The notes beneath the pieces are model-generated. The model made no database searches. It saw only the letters and a program-made list of their open reading frames with translations, and was not told where the DNA came from. Shown here piece after piece: positions 1 to 8,029 of a stretch of 64,000 nucleotides of DNA; positions within the stretch are counted from its first letter, which is position 1; the number at the start of each line of letters is the position of its first letter. Origin of the DNA: Achromobacter piechaudii NBRC 102461. Lineage in GTDB: Bacteria; Pseudomonadota; Gammaproteobacteria; Burkholderiales; Burkholderiaceae_B. The stretch is from the NCBI RefSeq assembly GCF_001571245.1, contig NZ_BCTK01000005.1:434001-498000 (forward strand), given 5' to 3'. Position numbers and translations under genes: made by a program.

Positions 1-285
1 ATCGACCAGGGTATCGGCATCGACCAGGCCGTGATGCCCAAGCTTTGCGAAGCGTTTTTCCAGGTCGATCCGGGCAGCGCGAGCGGACGCGATGGGGTCG
101 GTATGGGGCTGGCGCTGGTGGCTACGGTAGCGCAGGCGCATGGCGGAAAACTGGCGGTAAGTTCTCGTCCGGGTGAAGGAAGCGAGTTTTCACTCATATT
201 TCCTTTGATGCCGCTTCCGGGTACGGATAAAAAACGCAAGAAGCCCCGGTCCGGTTATCGGGCGGGCCTTAAAGCCGCCTCATGA
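1..285 (+). CDS. Sensor histidine kinase, C-terminal fragment (5' end outside window)
   Basis: The open frame runs in from the window edge and ends at a TGA at 283-285. The visible 94 residues are the end of a GHKL (HATPase_c) ATP-binding domain: a G1-type DQGIGI, an F-box-like LCEAFFQVD, the G2 loop GVGMGLALV, then AHGGKLAVSSRPGEGSEFSL, which is the usual last strand of a two-component kinase. A basic tail (DKKRKKPRSGYR) follows the domain. The phosphoacceptor His and any sensor domain lie upstream, so the stimulus cannot be inferred. A strong terminator follows directly, so this is the last gene of its unit. Confidence 0.85.
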   Translation: MDQGIGIDQAVMPKLCEAFFQVDPGSASGRDGVGMGLALVATVAQAHGGKLAVSSRPGEGSEFSLIFPLMPLPGTDKKRKKPRSGYRAGLKAAS

Positions 286-288
286 AAT

Positions 289-312
289 AGCGCCCTCGTG
301 GCGCTTTTTTTT
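289..312 (+). terminator. Rho-independent terminator after the kinase fragment
   Basis: A 6-bp stem (AGCGCC 289-294 with GGCGCT 300-305), a 5-nt loop, and a T tract from 305 to 312, starting four bases past the stop codon. Confidence 0.85.
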
Positions 313-500
313 CGTTGAAACCGCCTTATTCAGCGCTGGATTTTTCACAGCGGCGACAACGCAACACCTGCCTTTAATACTGTATTGATAAAGGTTTTGC
401 CGCTGCAAGCCGCTTGGAATAATGGCGTCGCTTCACGAGTTCCGGCGCGGGTTCGGTTCATGCGAATGCAAAAAACAATCCACTGATAAAAGGATATTTG

Positions 501-2060
501 ATGATTAAAAATCCCTTGCGCGGCGCGGCCGGAAAGATGGCTTTGCCTCTTGCGGCATTGACCCAGGCTGTCTTGCTGACCATGGCGCCTTCTACCGCAA
601 CGGCTCACGGTTCGATGGTCGATCCTCCGAGCCGCGAATACGCTTGCCGTAACCTCGATTCGCCTTGGGCCGACCCCAAGCACGACGGCTGCGGCATCAT
701 CAAGGACTTCGTCGGAAGCTGGCAATCGAACGCCATCCTGGGCGTGCGCAGCAACCACAAGGAATTCATCCGCGACGGTCTGCTTTGCGCAGGCGGCAAG
801 GAAGGCTGGAAGGAACTCGACGCCAACCACCAGTGGCCCTCCTCCGTGGTCACGCCTGACGCGAATGGCAATGTGCAGTTCAAGTACCTGCAGACCGCCT
901 CGCATAAGAGCTCGTACTTCAAGACCTACATCACCAAGGACAGCTACGATCCCAAGCGCGGCCTGCGTTGGGACGACCTGGAGCTGATCGGCGAGACCGG
1001 CGCTCTGCCGTCGCCGGGCGACAACACCATCACCCCGCTGGACGTCAAGATCCCGGCTCACTTCACCGGCAAGCGCGTCATTTACAGCGTGTGGCAGCGT
1101 GATCCGGCCGAGAACCCCGAAGGCTTCTACGCGTGCTCGAACGTGGAAGTGATGCCCGCCAACGTGCAGTGGCAAGCCAGCGGCGCGTTGCAAGGCAGCC
1201 AGGTCAGCACGGGTTCGACGATGACCCTGCGCGTGTTCGACCAGCGTAAGCATGGCGACCTGGAAAGCCATTCGATCGTTGTGAAGGCTGGCCAGGAACA
1301 GGCTGCTCAGTGGATTTACGCGCTGGCCAAGGAAGTGAACAACAAGTCTTCCGTGATCCGCGTTGGCAAGCTGGAAGCCAACGGCCAGGTGGCCCCGCAG
1401 CAAAGCGACTCCGCCAACCAGGTCTATGGCCTGAACAAGAAGGTCGGTTTCGCAATTGACCAGAAGGTTCCCGTGCCGGTGGATCCCCCGCCCGTCGTGG
1501 TGAACCCGCCCAAGGCCGAACTGACCGGCCCGGCGTCGGCCAAGGCTGGCGAGCGCGTCTCGCTGTCGGCCCAGGGTTCGAACAACGGTGGCGGCACGCT
1601 GAAGTATCAGTGGACCGCTCCGGCTGGCATCACCGCTTCGGCGCTGAACCAGGCTAGCCTGAGCTTCACGGCTCCGGCGCTGGCTCAAGACAAGTCCTAC
1701 TCGTTCACCGTCAAGGTCACGAACGAAAAGGGCTCGTCCAACGCTACGCACTCGGTCCTGGTGAAGAAGCAGGAACAAACCGGCGGCGGCTCTGACGGTG
1801 GCAACACTGGCGGCGACAACGGTGGCAACACTGGTGGCGACAACGGCGGCAACACCGGCGGCGACAACGGTGGCAGCACCGGCCAGTACCCGGCGTACAA
1901 GGAAGGTTCGACCTACGCAGCTGGTGAGCGTGTGACCAACGGCGGCAAAGTCTACGAGTGCAAGATCTGGCCGTTCACGGCATGGTGCAGCCACTCGCCC
2001 GCCTACTACGCGCCTGGCAAGGGCATGGCTTGGCAACAAGCTTGGGATCTCGTGAAGTAA
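501..2060 (+). CDS. Secreted AA10 lytic polysaccharide monooxygenase, GbpA-like, with PKD-like and CBM5/12 modules (LPMO 1)
   Basis: A copper-dependent oxidase of the AA10 family, predicted to cleave crystalline chitin outside the cell. The start is ATG 501 behind AAAAGGA; the TTG before it lacks support. The signal peptide is residues 1-35, ending ATA, so the mature chain begins at His36 (HGSMVDPPSREY). His36 and His135 (in TASHKSSYF) would form the histidine brace. Order: AA10 36-~207; a GbpA domain-2-like module ~210-325; a PKD-like domain ~337-424; a Gly/Asn linker; CBM5/12 462-519 with aromatic residues such as WPFTAWC. Length 519 aa. A second, paralogous LPMO and a chitin-binding protease follow in the same orientation, each behind its own terminator. 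AA10 family is secure. Chitin rather than cellulose as substrate is inferred from the CBM and GbpA-like middle domain. Export through Sec and then type II secretion is known for GbpA but not shown here. Confidence 0.93.
   Translation: MIKNPLRGAAGKMALPLAALTQAVLLTMAPSTATAHGSMVDPPSREYACRNLDSPWADPKHDGCGIIKDFVGSWQSNAILGVRSNHKEFIRDGLLCAGGKEGWKELDANHQWPSSVVTPDANGNVQFKYLQTASHKSSYFKTYITKDSYDPKRGLRWDDLELIGETGALPSPGDNTITPLDVKIPAHFTGKRVIYSVWQRDPAENPEGFYACSNVEVMPANVQWQASGALQGSQVSTGSTMTLRVFDQRKHGDLESHSIVVKAGQEQAAQWIYALAKEVNNKSSVIRVGKLEANGQVAPQQSDSANQVYGLNKKVGFAIDQKVPVPVDPPPVVVNPPKAELTGPASAKAGERVSLSAQGSNNGGGTLKYQWTAPAGITASALNQASLSFTAPALAQDKSYSFTVKVTNEKGSSNATHSVLVKKQEQTGGGSDGGNTGGDNGGNTGGDNGGNTGGDNGGSTGQYPAYKEGSTYAAGERVTNGGKVYECKIWPFTAWCSHSPAYYAPGKGMAWQQAWDLVK
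1797..1883 (+). repeat. 24-bp in-frame tandem repeat encoding the GGNTGGDN linker
   Basis: Three full 24-bp units (1797-1820, 1821-1844, 1845-1868) plus a partial fourth encode GGNTGGDN. They form the flexible linker between the PKD-like domain and the terminal CBM5/12 of LPMO 1. In-frame repeats like this can change linker length by slippage. The second LPMO has a shorter GGNGGNGGNG linker at the same place. Confidence 0.85.
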
Positions 2061-2104
2061 ATCCCATCGTAAGAAAAACAGTCTGTTGATCAGATGCAGG
2101 AAAC

Positions 2105-2127
2105 GCCGCCACGCCTGGCGTGGCGGC
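2105..2127. repeat. 11-bp perfect inverted repeat downstream of LPMO 1
   Basis: Two 11-base arms (2105-2115 and 2117-2127) around a single T. There is no T tract after it. It lies 21 bases upstream of the real terminator and may stabilise the 3' end of the LPMO 1 mRNA. Confidence 0.6.
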
Positions 2128-2147
2128 TCAAGCAGTCTCCCTTTTTG

Positions 2148-2174
2148 CCCGCACGAAAGTGCGGGTTTTTTTTT
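2148..2174 (+). terminator. Rho-independent terminator of LPMO 1
   Basis: Stem CCCGCAC (2148-2154) with GTGCGGG (2159-2165), a GAAA tetraloop and nine T residues (2166-2174). Confidence 0.92.
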
Positions 2175-2329
2175 ATTTTCTTTGTCGATAAACAGTGTGG
2201 GAAAACTGCTTTAAGAAATCATTCAGCAACTTTGATCGCTATGCGCCAAGCACTGAGAATGAATTCACCATGCGCTGCGGTTTGCGATGGCGGGTGGTTT
2301 GTTCAACTAATTGTGAAGTGGTTATATCA

Positions 2330-3814
2330 ATGGCTAAATTCAAAGTAACTCTATTGGGCGGTCTCGTGCTGGCGGCCGTGTCCGGCTCGGTGCTGGCGCA
2401 CGGCACCATGTCGCATCCCAAGGCGCGTATTCTGCACTGCCACGCCGGTAGCCAGAGCGAAGGCTGCAAGGCGTTCAGCGCGCAAGGCGGCAGCGTTTAT
2501 GACTGGCGCGAAGTCTGGCAGAAGCCGGGCGGCGAAAACACCGTGGCCACCACGCCGGGCGATCGCCTGTGCGACGGCGGCACGAAGCCCTCGCATCGCG
2601 GCCTGAACGCGCTGGCCCAGTGGCCCGTCACGACGCTCAAGCCCGACGCTAACGGCAAGGTCACGCTGAAGTGGAACCACACGGTGGCCCATCGCACGAA
2701 GTCGCTGCAGTTCTACATCACGAAGATGCCGTACGACTCGACCAAGCCGGTGCAATTCTCCGACTTCGAAAAGTTCTGCGAAGTGCGTGACTTCACGCCG
2801 GCTTCGGCAGGCGAAGGCCGCGAGCAGGAATACAGCTGCACGCTGCCGGCTGGCAAGACGGGCCGTCACCTCATCATGAGCGTGTGGAACACCAACCACG
2901 TGGGCGACGGCGTCACCTCGGGCGAATCGTATCGCGCGTGCGGCGACGTGAACATCGAAGGCTCCACCAACGTGATCCAGCCGTCCGACATCGGCGCGCT
3001 GTACTCCATCGGTGAAACGAATGCGGGCGACTCGCTGATCTGGCGTCTGGCCGATCCGAAGCGCAACGGCGAATACCTTGAGCAGTTGCGCGTGCCGCTG
3101 GACGAGAACGCTGCGCAGGGCGAGCGTTGGACCCAGGCTCTGGGCAACGCCGTCAACGGCATGTCGCAACGCGTACGCGTGGGCCAACTGGGCGCTGACG
3201 GCAAGACCGTGACCCCGGTGGTGGGCGTGGACAAGTCGCACGTCTACTCGATGGACGGCAGCAAGTACCACTTCGTGATCACCAAGGAAGCCGCCGTGGT
3301 GACGCCGGATCCCGTGATCATTCCGCCGAAGTCCATCGTCTCTGGTCCGATCGCCGCGCAAGCAGGTCAGAACGTGACGCTGTCGGGCTCGGGTTCGACC
3401 GGTACCGACCTGAAGTTCTCGTGGACTGTGCCGGCCGGCATCAGCGCCTCGGTGAAGGATCAGCCGACGCTGAATTTCGCGGCGCCCACGCTGACGAAGG
3501 ACCAGAAGTACTCGTTCACGCTGACCACGCGCAACGACAAGGGCAGCTCGGACGCGACCCACGTGGTCACCGTCAAGGGCAAGCCGGATGTCGGCGTTGA
3601 AGACGGCGGCAACGGCGGCAACGGTGGTAATGGCGATGCGCCGCCCGCCTACAAGCCGGGCACTGCCTACAAGGAGCTGGAGCGCGTGACGAACCTGGGC
3701 AAGGTCTACGAGTGCAAGGCATGGCCCTACACCAACTGGTGCGGTCAGTCGCCCTTCCATTACGAGCCCGGCAAGGGCATGTACTGGAACCAGGCATGGA
3801 CGCTGGTGAAGTAA
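2330..3814 (+). CDS. Secreted AA10 lytic polysaccharide monooxygenase, GbpA-like, with PKD-like and CBM5/12 modules (LPMO 2)
   Basis: A paralogue of the preceding gene with the same architecture. The frame is open further upstream, but ATG 2330 gives a clean signal peptide (1-23, ending VLA) that exposes mature His24 (HGTMSHPKARILHC). The second brace histidine is His121 (TVAHRTKSL). Order: AA10 24-~205; GbpA domain-2-like ~210-320; PKD-like ~333-420; a Gly/Asn linker; CBM5/12 438-494 (AWPYTNWCGQSP). Length 494 aa. The catalytic domain differs strongly from LPMO 1: it is more cysteine-rich (HCHAG, EGCK, RLCDGG) and lacks the DPPSREY opening. The two may therefore attack different chitin faces or oxidise different carbons, while the C-terminal binding modules stay alike. 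The Shine-Dalgarno is weak (GAAG 2315-2318). Substrate is inferred from modules. Confidence 0.92.
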   Translation: MAKFKVTLLGGLVLAAVSGSVLAHGTMSHPKARILHCHAGSQSEGCKAFSAQGGSVYDWREVWQKPGGENTVATTPGDRLCDGGTKPSHRGLNALAQWPVTTLKPDANGKVTLKWNHTVAHRTKSLQFYITKMPYDSTKPVQFSDFEKFCEVRDFTPASAGEGREQEYSCTLPAGKTGRHLIMSVWNTNHVGDGVTSGESYRACGDVNIEGSTNVIQPSDIGALYSIGETNAGDSLIWRLADPKRNGEYLEQLRVPLDENAAQGERWTQALGNAVNGMSQRVRVGQLGADGKTVTPVVGVDKSHVYSMDGSKYHFVITKEAAVVTPDPVIIPPKSIVSGPIAAQAGQNVTLSGSGSTGTDLKFSWTVPAGISASVKDQPTLNFAAPTLTKDQKYSFTLTTRNDKGSSDATHVVTVKGKPDVGVEDGGNGGNGGNGDAPPAYKPGTAYKELERVTNLGKVYECKAWPYTNWCGQSPFHYEPGKGMYWNQAWTLVK

Positions 3815-3827
3815 CGCGCCGCTGATG

Positions 3828-3912
3828 ACGTGGGCCTGGGGCGCATTTGCCCAGGTCCACGTTTCAAGGCAGCCCTCCTCTGCGGTATCGGGAGGAGGGC
3901 GTTTGCTTTTTT
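3828..3912 (+). terminator. Double hairpin terminator of LPMO 2
   Basis: The first hairpin is a 13-bp stem with one G-U pair (3828-3840 with 3850-3862). The second is a 9-bp stem GCCCTCCTC (3872-3880) with GAGGAGGGC (3892-3900), followed by a T-rich tail, GTTTGCTTTTTT (3901-3912). The second hairpin is the terminator; the first may protect the mRNA end. Confidence 0.82.
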
Positions 3913-3953
3913 GCGTTGCGGATAGACGCCGCAACGGCAACCTCAGAGTTGAC

Positions 3954-6578
3954 ATGAAAAACAAAACACAATTATCGATATTGGCGATGATGATCGGCGC
4001 GGCCTTGGCCTCGCCCGCCCTGGCGGCGCAGACCGAGGAACCTCGGCCTGTCTTCATCCGGCTCAAGGCCGAAGCGCCAAGTCCGACGCAGCGCATGGCG
4101 CCGTCGCCGGAAGTGGCGAAGTCGATGGACGCGCTGACGCGCCTGGCCAATGGCATGCGGCCCCTGGTGACGATATCGCCGATGGCGCGCAACATGGAAG
4201 ACATCGCTGCGCTCGAACGCCATAACCTGACCCGCTACTACAAGATCTCGGCCGAGATGATGCGCGGCCGCGACGCGCAGGCGCTGGTCAAGCAGCTGCT
4301 TGAGAACCCGCTTGTGGAAAGCGTGCAGATTGAGCCCAAGCCCGTGTCCCTGCTGGAAGGTGCGGAGAGCGAACCGTTGCTGGAGATTACCCGTTCCTCC
4401 GGCATACGCGACTACACCAACTGCACAGGTGGTCTGGCCGTCGACTGCCAGAACTACATGACCTCGCCCACGCCCAACTACTGGAAGCTGGGCGGCGTCA
4501 ATGCGTTCGAAGCGCAGCGTCTGACGGGCCACTATGGCGCGAACGTCAGGGTTGTGTCCAACGAGATCGGGCATTGGGATTTCGATCACATCGATCTGCC
4601 CAAGCCCTTCTTGCACCATGGCGAATATGTAGAAGCGCCCGATGCGCATGACACGATGACGGCGGGCATCATGTTCGGGCAGAACAACGGCTTTGGCGTG
4701 ACGGGCATCGTGCCCGAGGCGCAAGCCGGCTACACCAAGTTCAGCGCCTCCGGCATGGTGGACCTGCGCAACGTGCTCAATGCCGGCGACGTGGTGCAAA
4801 TTGGCGTGCAGTACGGACTCAGCGGTAGCTGCGGCGGGTGGACCGCCGATTGCCTGTTGCCGGTGGAATATTCGGATGTCGTGTTTGACGCCATCTCGTA
4901 TCTGACGCAGGAAAAGGGCGTGCACGTGGTGCTGGCGGCCGCCAACGGCGGGGTCAATCTGGACGATCCCTATCACGGTGGCCGCTATGACCGCACAAAG
5001 CGGGACTCGGGCGCCATCTATGTGGGTTCAGCCAACGCCAACTCGGGCGCGCGCCGCCCTTCATCGGAATTCGGCAGCCGCGTCGATACGTTCAGCTGGG
5101 GCAGCAACGTGACGACCACGACCTGGGCGCCTGGACGTCACAACCTGTACAGCACCACGTACAACGCTACGTCGGCAGCCAACCCGATCATCGCGGGCAG
5201 CGTGGCTTGGCTGCAAAGCCTGGCGCGCGAGCGCGGCCTGGGCAATATTCCGCCCAAGGTTATGCGGCAGATCCTGGTCGATAGCGGCAACCCCTTGCCA
5301 GTCGTCGATCCGGCGCGCCCCATCGGCGTGCAGCCGGATCTGGTGCGCGCGGCCGAACTGCTGGGCGGCGATGCGTCGGTCGTGCAGGGCCCGCAGGCTC
5401 ACGTCTCGGGCGCCGCGACCGCGAACGCAGGCGAGACCGTTGCGTTGTCGGCCGCCGATTCCAAGGGCAAGGACCTGTCCTACGCCTGGAGCAGCCAGCC
5501 GACGCTGAAGTTCGTCGAGCAGGGCGACAAGGCCTCGTTCGTCGCGCCCGAAAGCGCGAAGGACGTTGCCTACCGCATCACGCTGACCGTCAAGGACGCG
5601 CAGGGCCGCAGCGCCACCGCGCATCACGGCGTGCTGGTCAAGGCCAAGGCTGCTGGCGTGTGCGCCAACGCCCCGGCCTGGGATGCCCGCAAGACCTACA
5701 ACGTGCATAACGAGGCCGTGTCGTACAACGGCAAGCTGTATCGCCAGAACTACTGGAACGTGGATGCTCCGCCAGACAGGAACTCGGCCCAATACGGCAA
5801 GCCGTGGAAGCTGCCCGAGGAATGCGCGCAAGAGCCGGCGCCGGTTGCGCCTCCGGTTGCGCGGATCAGCGGACCTGCCGAAGTGATGGCCTTGCAGGCG
5901 GCCACCTTGTCGGCTACCGGTTCGACGGGCCAAGGGCTGAAGTACGCGTGGTCGAACGATGATGGCGTTGCGCTGCAAGTCAACGGTTCGACGGCGACGT
6001 TCTACGGACCGCCGCTGGCCCAGGACCGCAACTTCTCGTTCAAGCTGACGGTCACTGACGAGCGCGGCCGCACGGCGACGGCGACTCACGTTGTGAAGGT
6101 CAAGGCCAAGGAGCAGCCCGTCGAGGTGATTGCGCCGCAGGCCAAGCTGAGCGGACCGGCGACGGTCAAGAGCGGCGAGCGCGTTGTCCTGTCGGGCAAG
6201 GCGTCCACCGGAACGGACCTGCGCTATCGCTGGGCCGTGCCGAGCGGTATCTCCGCTGGCGCGCTGGACCAGGCCGACATCAGCTTTGTCGCACCCGTCA
6301 GCGCCACGGACAAGCCCTACCGATTCACGTTGACGGTCAGCAATTCGCGCGGCGAAGCGCAGGCCAGCCACACCGTGACCGTGACGGCGCAGCAAACGGG
6401 CGGCGGCTATCCGCAGTACCAGGCTGGCACGATCTACCGTGCAGGCGACAAGGTGATGAACGGCGGCAAGACGTTCGAGTGCAAGAACTTCCCGTACGCC
6501 GGCTGGTGCAGCCAGTCCCCCGCGCACTATGCGCCGGGTACCGGTTCGCATTGGCGCGATGCGTGGATTGCGCGTTAA
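3954..6578 (+). CDS. Secreted subtilisin-like (S8) serine peptidase with three PKD-like and two chitin-binding-type modules
   Basis: A predicted extracellular protease anchored to chitin. The chosen start, ATG 3954, gives a signal peptide of 24 residues (ALASPALA). After a propeptide-like segment the S8 core shows His232 (DAHDTMTAGI), the oxyanion Asn331 (LAAANGG) and Ser407 (NATSAANPIIAG). Where the catalytic Asp (D-T/S-G) is expected, the sequence reads NEIGHWDFDH: Glu204 in the aligned place, with Asp209 and Asp211 nearby. Whether the triad is Glu-His-Ser or uses another Asp cannot be settled by eye. C-terminal modules: PKD-like from ~480; a CBM5/12-like segment from ~569 (AWDARKTYNVHNEAV); PKD-like from ~631 and ~728; a typical CBM5/12 from ~818 to the end at 874 (YPQYQAGTIYRAGDKV). 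These modules match those of the two LPMOs just upstream. That suggests joint attack on protein-chitin composites. Confidence 0.87.
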   Translation: MKNKTQLSILAMMIGAALASPALAAQTEEPRPVFIRLKAEAPSPTQRMAPSPEVAKSMDALTRLANGMRPLVTISPMARNMEDIAALERHNLTRYYKISAEMMRGRDAQALVKQLLENPLVESVQIEPKPVSLLEGAESEPLLEITRSSGIRDYTNCTGGLAVDCQNYMTSPTPNYWKLGGVNAFEAQRLTGHYGANVRVVSNEIGHWDFDHIDLPKPFLHHGEYVEAPDAHDTMTAGIMFGQNNGFGVTGIVPEAQAGYTKFSASGMVDLRNVLNAGDVVQIGVQYGLSGSCGGWTADCLLPVEYSDVVFDAISYLTQEKGVHVVLAAANGGVNLDDPYHGGRYDRTKRDSGAIYVGSANANSGARRPSSEFGSRVDTFSWGSNVTTTTWAPGRHNLYSTTYNATSAANPIIAGSVAWLQSLARERGLGNIPPKVMRQILVDSGNPLPVVDPARPIGVQPDLVRAAELLGGDASVVQGPQAHVSGAATANAGETVALSAADSKGKDLSYAWSSQPTLKFVEQGDKASFVAPESAKDVAYRITLTVKDAQGRSATAHHGVLVKAKAAGVCANAPAWDARKTYNVHNEAVSYNGKLYRQNYWNVDAPPDRNSAQYGKPWKLPEECAQEPAPVAPPVARISGPAEVMALQAATLSATGSTGQGLKYAWSNDDGVALQVNGSTATFYGPPLAQDRNFSFKLTVTDERGRTATATHVVKVKAKEQPVEVIAPQAKLSGPATVKSGERVVLSGKASTGTDLRYRWAVPSGISAGALDQADISFVAPVSATDKPYRFTLTVSNSRGEAQASHTVTVTAQQTGGGYPQYQAGTIYRAGDKVMNGGKTFECKNFPYAGWCSQSPAHYAPGTGSHWRDAWIAR

Positions 6579-6628
6579 CTGAAGCGCGTTCGGGGCTTGC
6601 GCATCAGGCCCTGAGCGTATGACGTGCT

Positions 6629-6667
6629 GCGGCCCCCGCCCGATCTGGGTGGGGGCCGCTTTTTTTT
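6629..6667 (+). terminator. Rho-independent terminator of the S8 peptidase gene
   Basis: A 9-bp stem GCGGCCCCC (6629-6637) with GGGGGCCGC (6651-6659), extended inward by four more pairs (one G-U), then eight T residues (6660-6667). Confidence 0.92.
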
Positions 6668-6694
6668 GTGAGGCGTGCGCCGGGCGGCGTTATT

Positions 6695-6755
6695 CGCGCA
6701 TCTCAGTCGAGCAGTTCCGTCGCGCACCTTAGTCGAGCTTTTCAGTCGCGCATGT
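6695..6755. repeat. 26-bp direct repeat at the 3' end of the two-helix protein gene
   Basis: Two 26-bp copies (6695-6720 and 6721-6746) share CGCGCA..T.AGTCGAGC, and a third partial copy begins at 6747. The array overlaps the stop codon and last codons of the minus-strand gene, so copies downstream of the stop resemble duplicated C-terminal codons. Confidence 0.6.
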
Positions 6756-7452
6756 CGGTGATGACGCGGTACGCGCGCAAATGGCCGTGAGGGTCAACCT
6801 GGCACAACATGACGTCATGGTCTTGGCAGGCGAGCGTCGCGGCGCTGGCCAACGCGGCGTTCATGCCGCCCAGATCCAGGCCCAGAGCGGCGTCCTGGTC
6901 GGCGTCATGCCTGATTTTTGCCAGGATGTGCTGGAGGTGGCGATAGGACTGATGGACGTCTTCCGAATCAGGCATCAGATGGCCTTGCACGCGCACTTGT
7001 CCCGGCACGGACGAGGCGGGCAGCGCGGCGAGTTCGGCGGTGTCCCGGCAGAGTGCGTGAAAGGTTCGAGTGATGCCTGGATCCGTGGACGCGTCAGGCA
7101 AGAGGAAAGGATGATGGCTTGTCACGCGTCCGATCAATTGAGTCGGAGCCGTCGAGGCGGCGACAGGGCGATAGCGATGGCGGCGCTTGAAATGATGCAC
7201 GGCCAGCGCCGACGAAGCGAACGCCATGGCCAGTCCGGCCAGGAGCGGGATCAGCCAGATCATCAGGCTGGGGTGGTCCGAGAACGGGTGTTGATAGTCT
7301 TGGACCGTGCGGGGGTACAGGTACCGCAGCAAGGGCTTGAACATCAGCCCTTCATTCAGGGCGTCGGTGACCCAACTGATCAGCACGACCGACCCGAGTG
7401 TGTAGGTAGCGGTTTTCAGGCGGTGGATGAACACCGCGCGCGTGAATGCCAT
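6742..7452 (-). CDS. Hypothetical membrane protein with two transmembrane helices
   Basis: I do not recognise the family. ATG 7452 is chosen because GGAGAG lies just upstream; the frame stays open for 28 more codons. The 236-residue product begins MAFTRAVFIHRLKTATYTL. Two hydrophobic stretches, about 16-36 (YTLGSVVLISWVTDAL) and 61-83 (LMIWLIPLLAGLAMAFASS), flank a short loop. A basic stretch (HHFKRRHRYRP) follows, then a soluble domain of ~140 residues ending GHLRAYRVITDMRD. That suggests an inner-membrane protein with a cytosolic C-terminal domain. It stands alone between the peptidase terminator and the tRNA-Gly terminator. A 26-bp repeat straddles its stop codon. Confidence 0.6.
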   Translation of the reverse strand: MAFTRAVFIHRLKTATYTLGSVVLISWVTDALNEGLMFKPLLRYLYPRTVQDYQHPFSDHPSLMIWLIPLLAGLAMAFASSALAVHHFKRRHRYRPVAASTAPTQLIGRVTSHHPFLLPDASTDPGITRTFHALCRDTAELAALPASSVPGQVRVQGHLMPDSEDVHQSYRHLQHILAKIRHDADQDAALGLDLGGMNAALASAATLACQDHDVMLCQVDPHGHLRAYRVITDMRD

Positions 7453-7611
7453 GGCCAGCTCTCTCCGCAACGCGCAGCCGCGACATGCGGCCGCGATCAA
7501 ACGCAAGAGCAAAGCACTTGTGCTGGCAGGAAGCAATCAGATGAGTCTGGTATTGGAGCGGGAAGGGCGGTGATAGGCAGCGCATGGCCACAAAACGCCA
7601 AGACGCCAAAA

Positions 7612-7650
7612 CCAAAAAGGGCCCGGACAATGATGTCGGGCCCTTTTGGG
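7612..7650 (-). terminator. Terminator of the tRNA-Gly unit
   Basis: An 11-bp perfect stem (7615-7625 with 7637-7647). Read on the minus strand its second arm runs into five Ts, so it ends transcription coming from tRNA-Gly. Confidence 0.8.
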
Positions 7651-7700
7651 TGATTGCAGCATGATGGGACGGTGCACATCAGACGCTGCAAATCAAAATT

Positions 7701-7776
7701 TGGAGCGGGAGACGAGTCTCGAACTCGCGACCTCAACCTTGGCAAGGTTGCGCTCTACCAACTGAGCTACTCCCGC
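7701..7776 (-). tRNA. tRNA-Gly (anticodon GCC), CCA encoded
   Basis: Read on the minus strand the 76-nt gene folds as a full cloverleaf. The acceptor stem is GCGGGAG/CTCCCGC. The D arm is GCTC/GAGC. The anticodon stem CAACC/GGTTG holds the loop TTGCCAA with anticodon GCC. The T arm has the TTCGAGA loop. The discriminator U is followed by an encoded CCA (7701-7703 on the plus strand as TGG). No duplicated 3' end or integrase is nearby. Confidence 0.97.
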
Positions 7777-7853
7777 ATGGGTTCCGTTCGTTGCCGGTCA
7801 GAACCTGTTTCTTATTCACTCTGATCAACTTGGTTATCGATCAGAAGGCGCGC

Positions 7854-7882
7854 ATCTTACATGATTTTTTCGAGCTTGTCAT
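7854..7882 (-). promoter_or_regulatory. Candidate sigma-70 promoter for tRNA-Gly
   Basis: On the minus strand, ATGACA (-35, 7877-7882) and TAAGAT (-10, 7854-7859) are separated by exactly 17 bp. A GC-rich discriminator (GCGCGCC) follows, as at stringently controlled stable-RNA promoters. The start would be near 7847, about 70 nt before the mature tRNA. Confidence 0.6.
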
Positions 7883-8029
7883 CAGCCTGAGTTTTTTGCA
7901 TTTTCGCCGTAAGGCTTTTCGGCCTGTCTCTGTAAAGAGCGGCTGTTGAAAGCGCGGTGAACTCAAACCAAAACACTCAATCAAGTAATATGAGCGAAGA
8001 CAGAAACTATAGCATAACCCGTAGCACCC

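Noticed and set aside
345..2039. Long antisense open frames opposite both LPMOs, the S8 gene, dnaK and kdp genes
   Set aside because: High GC creates long open antisense frames. These lack Shine-Dalgarno sites, show Arg/Ala/Gly-biased composition and no domains, while the plus or minus partner is a recognised protein.
7701..7776. tRNA-Gly as an integration site for a mobile element
   Set aside because: No repeated 3' tRNA end, integrase or shift in gene content beside it; neighbours are housekeeping or ordinary genes.
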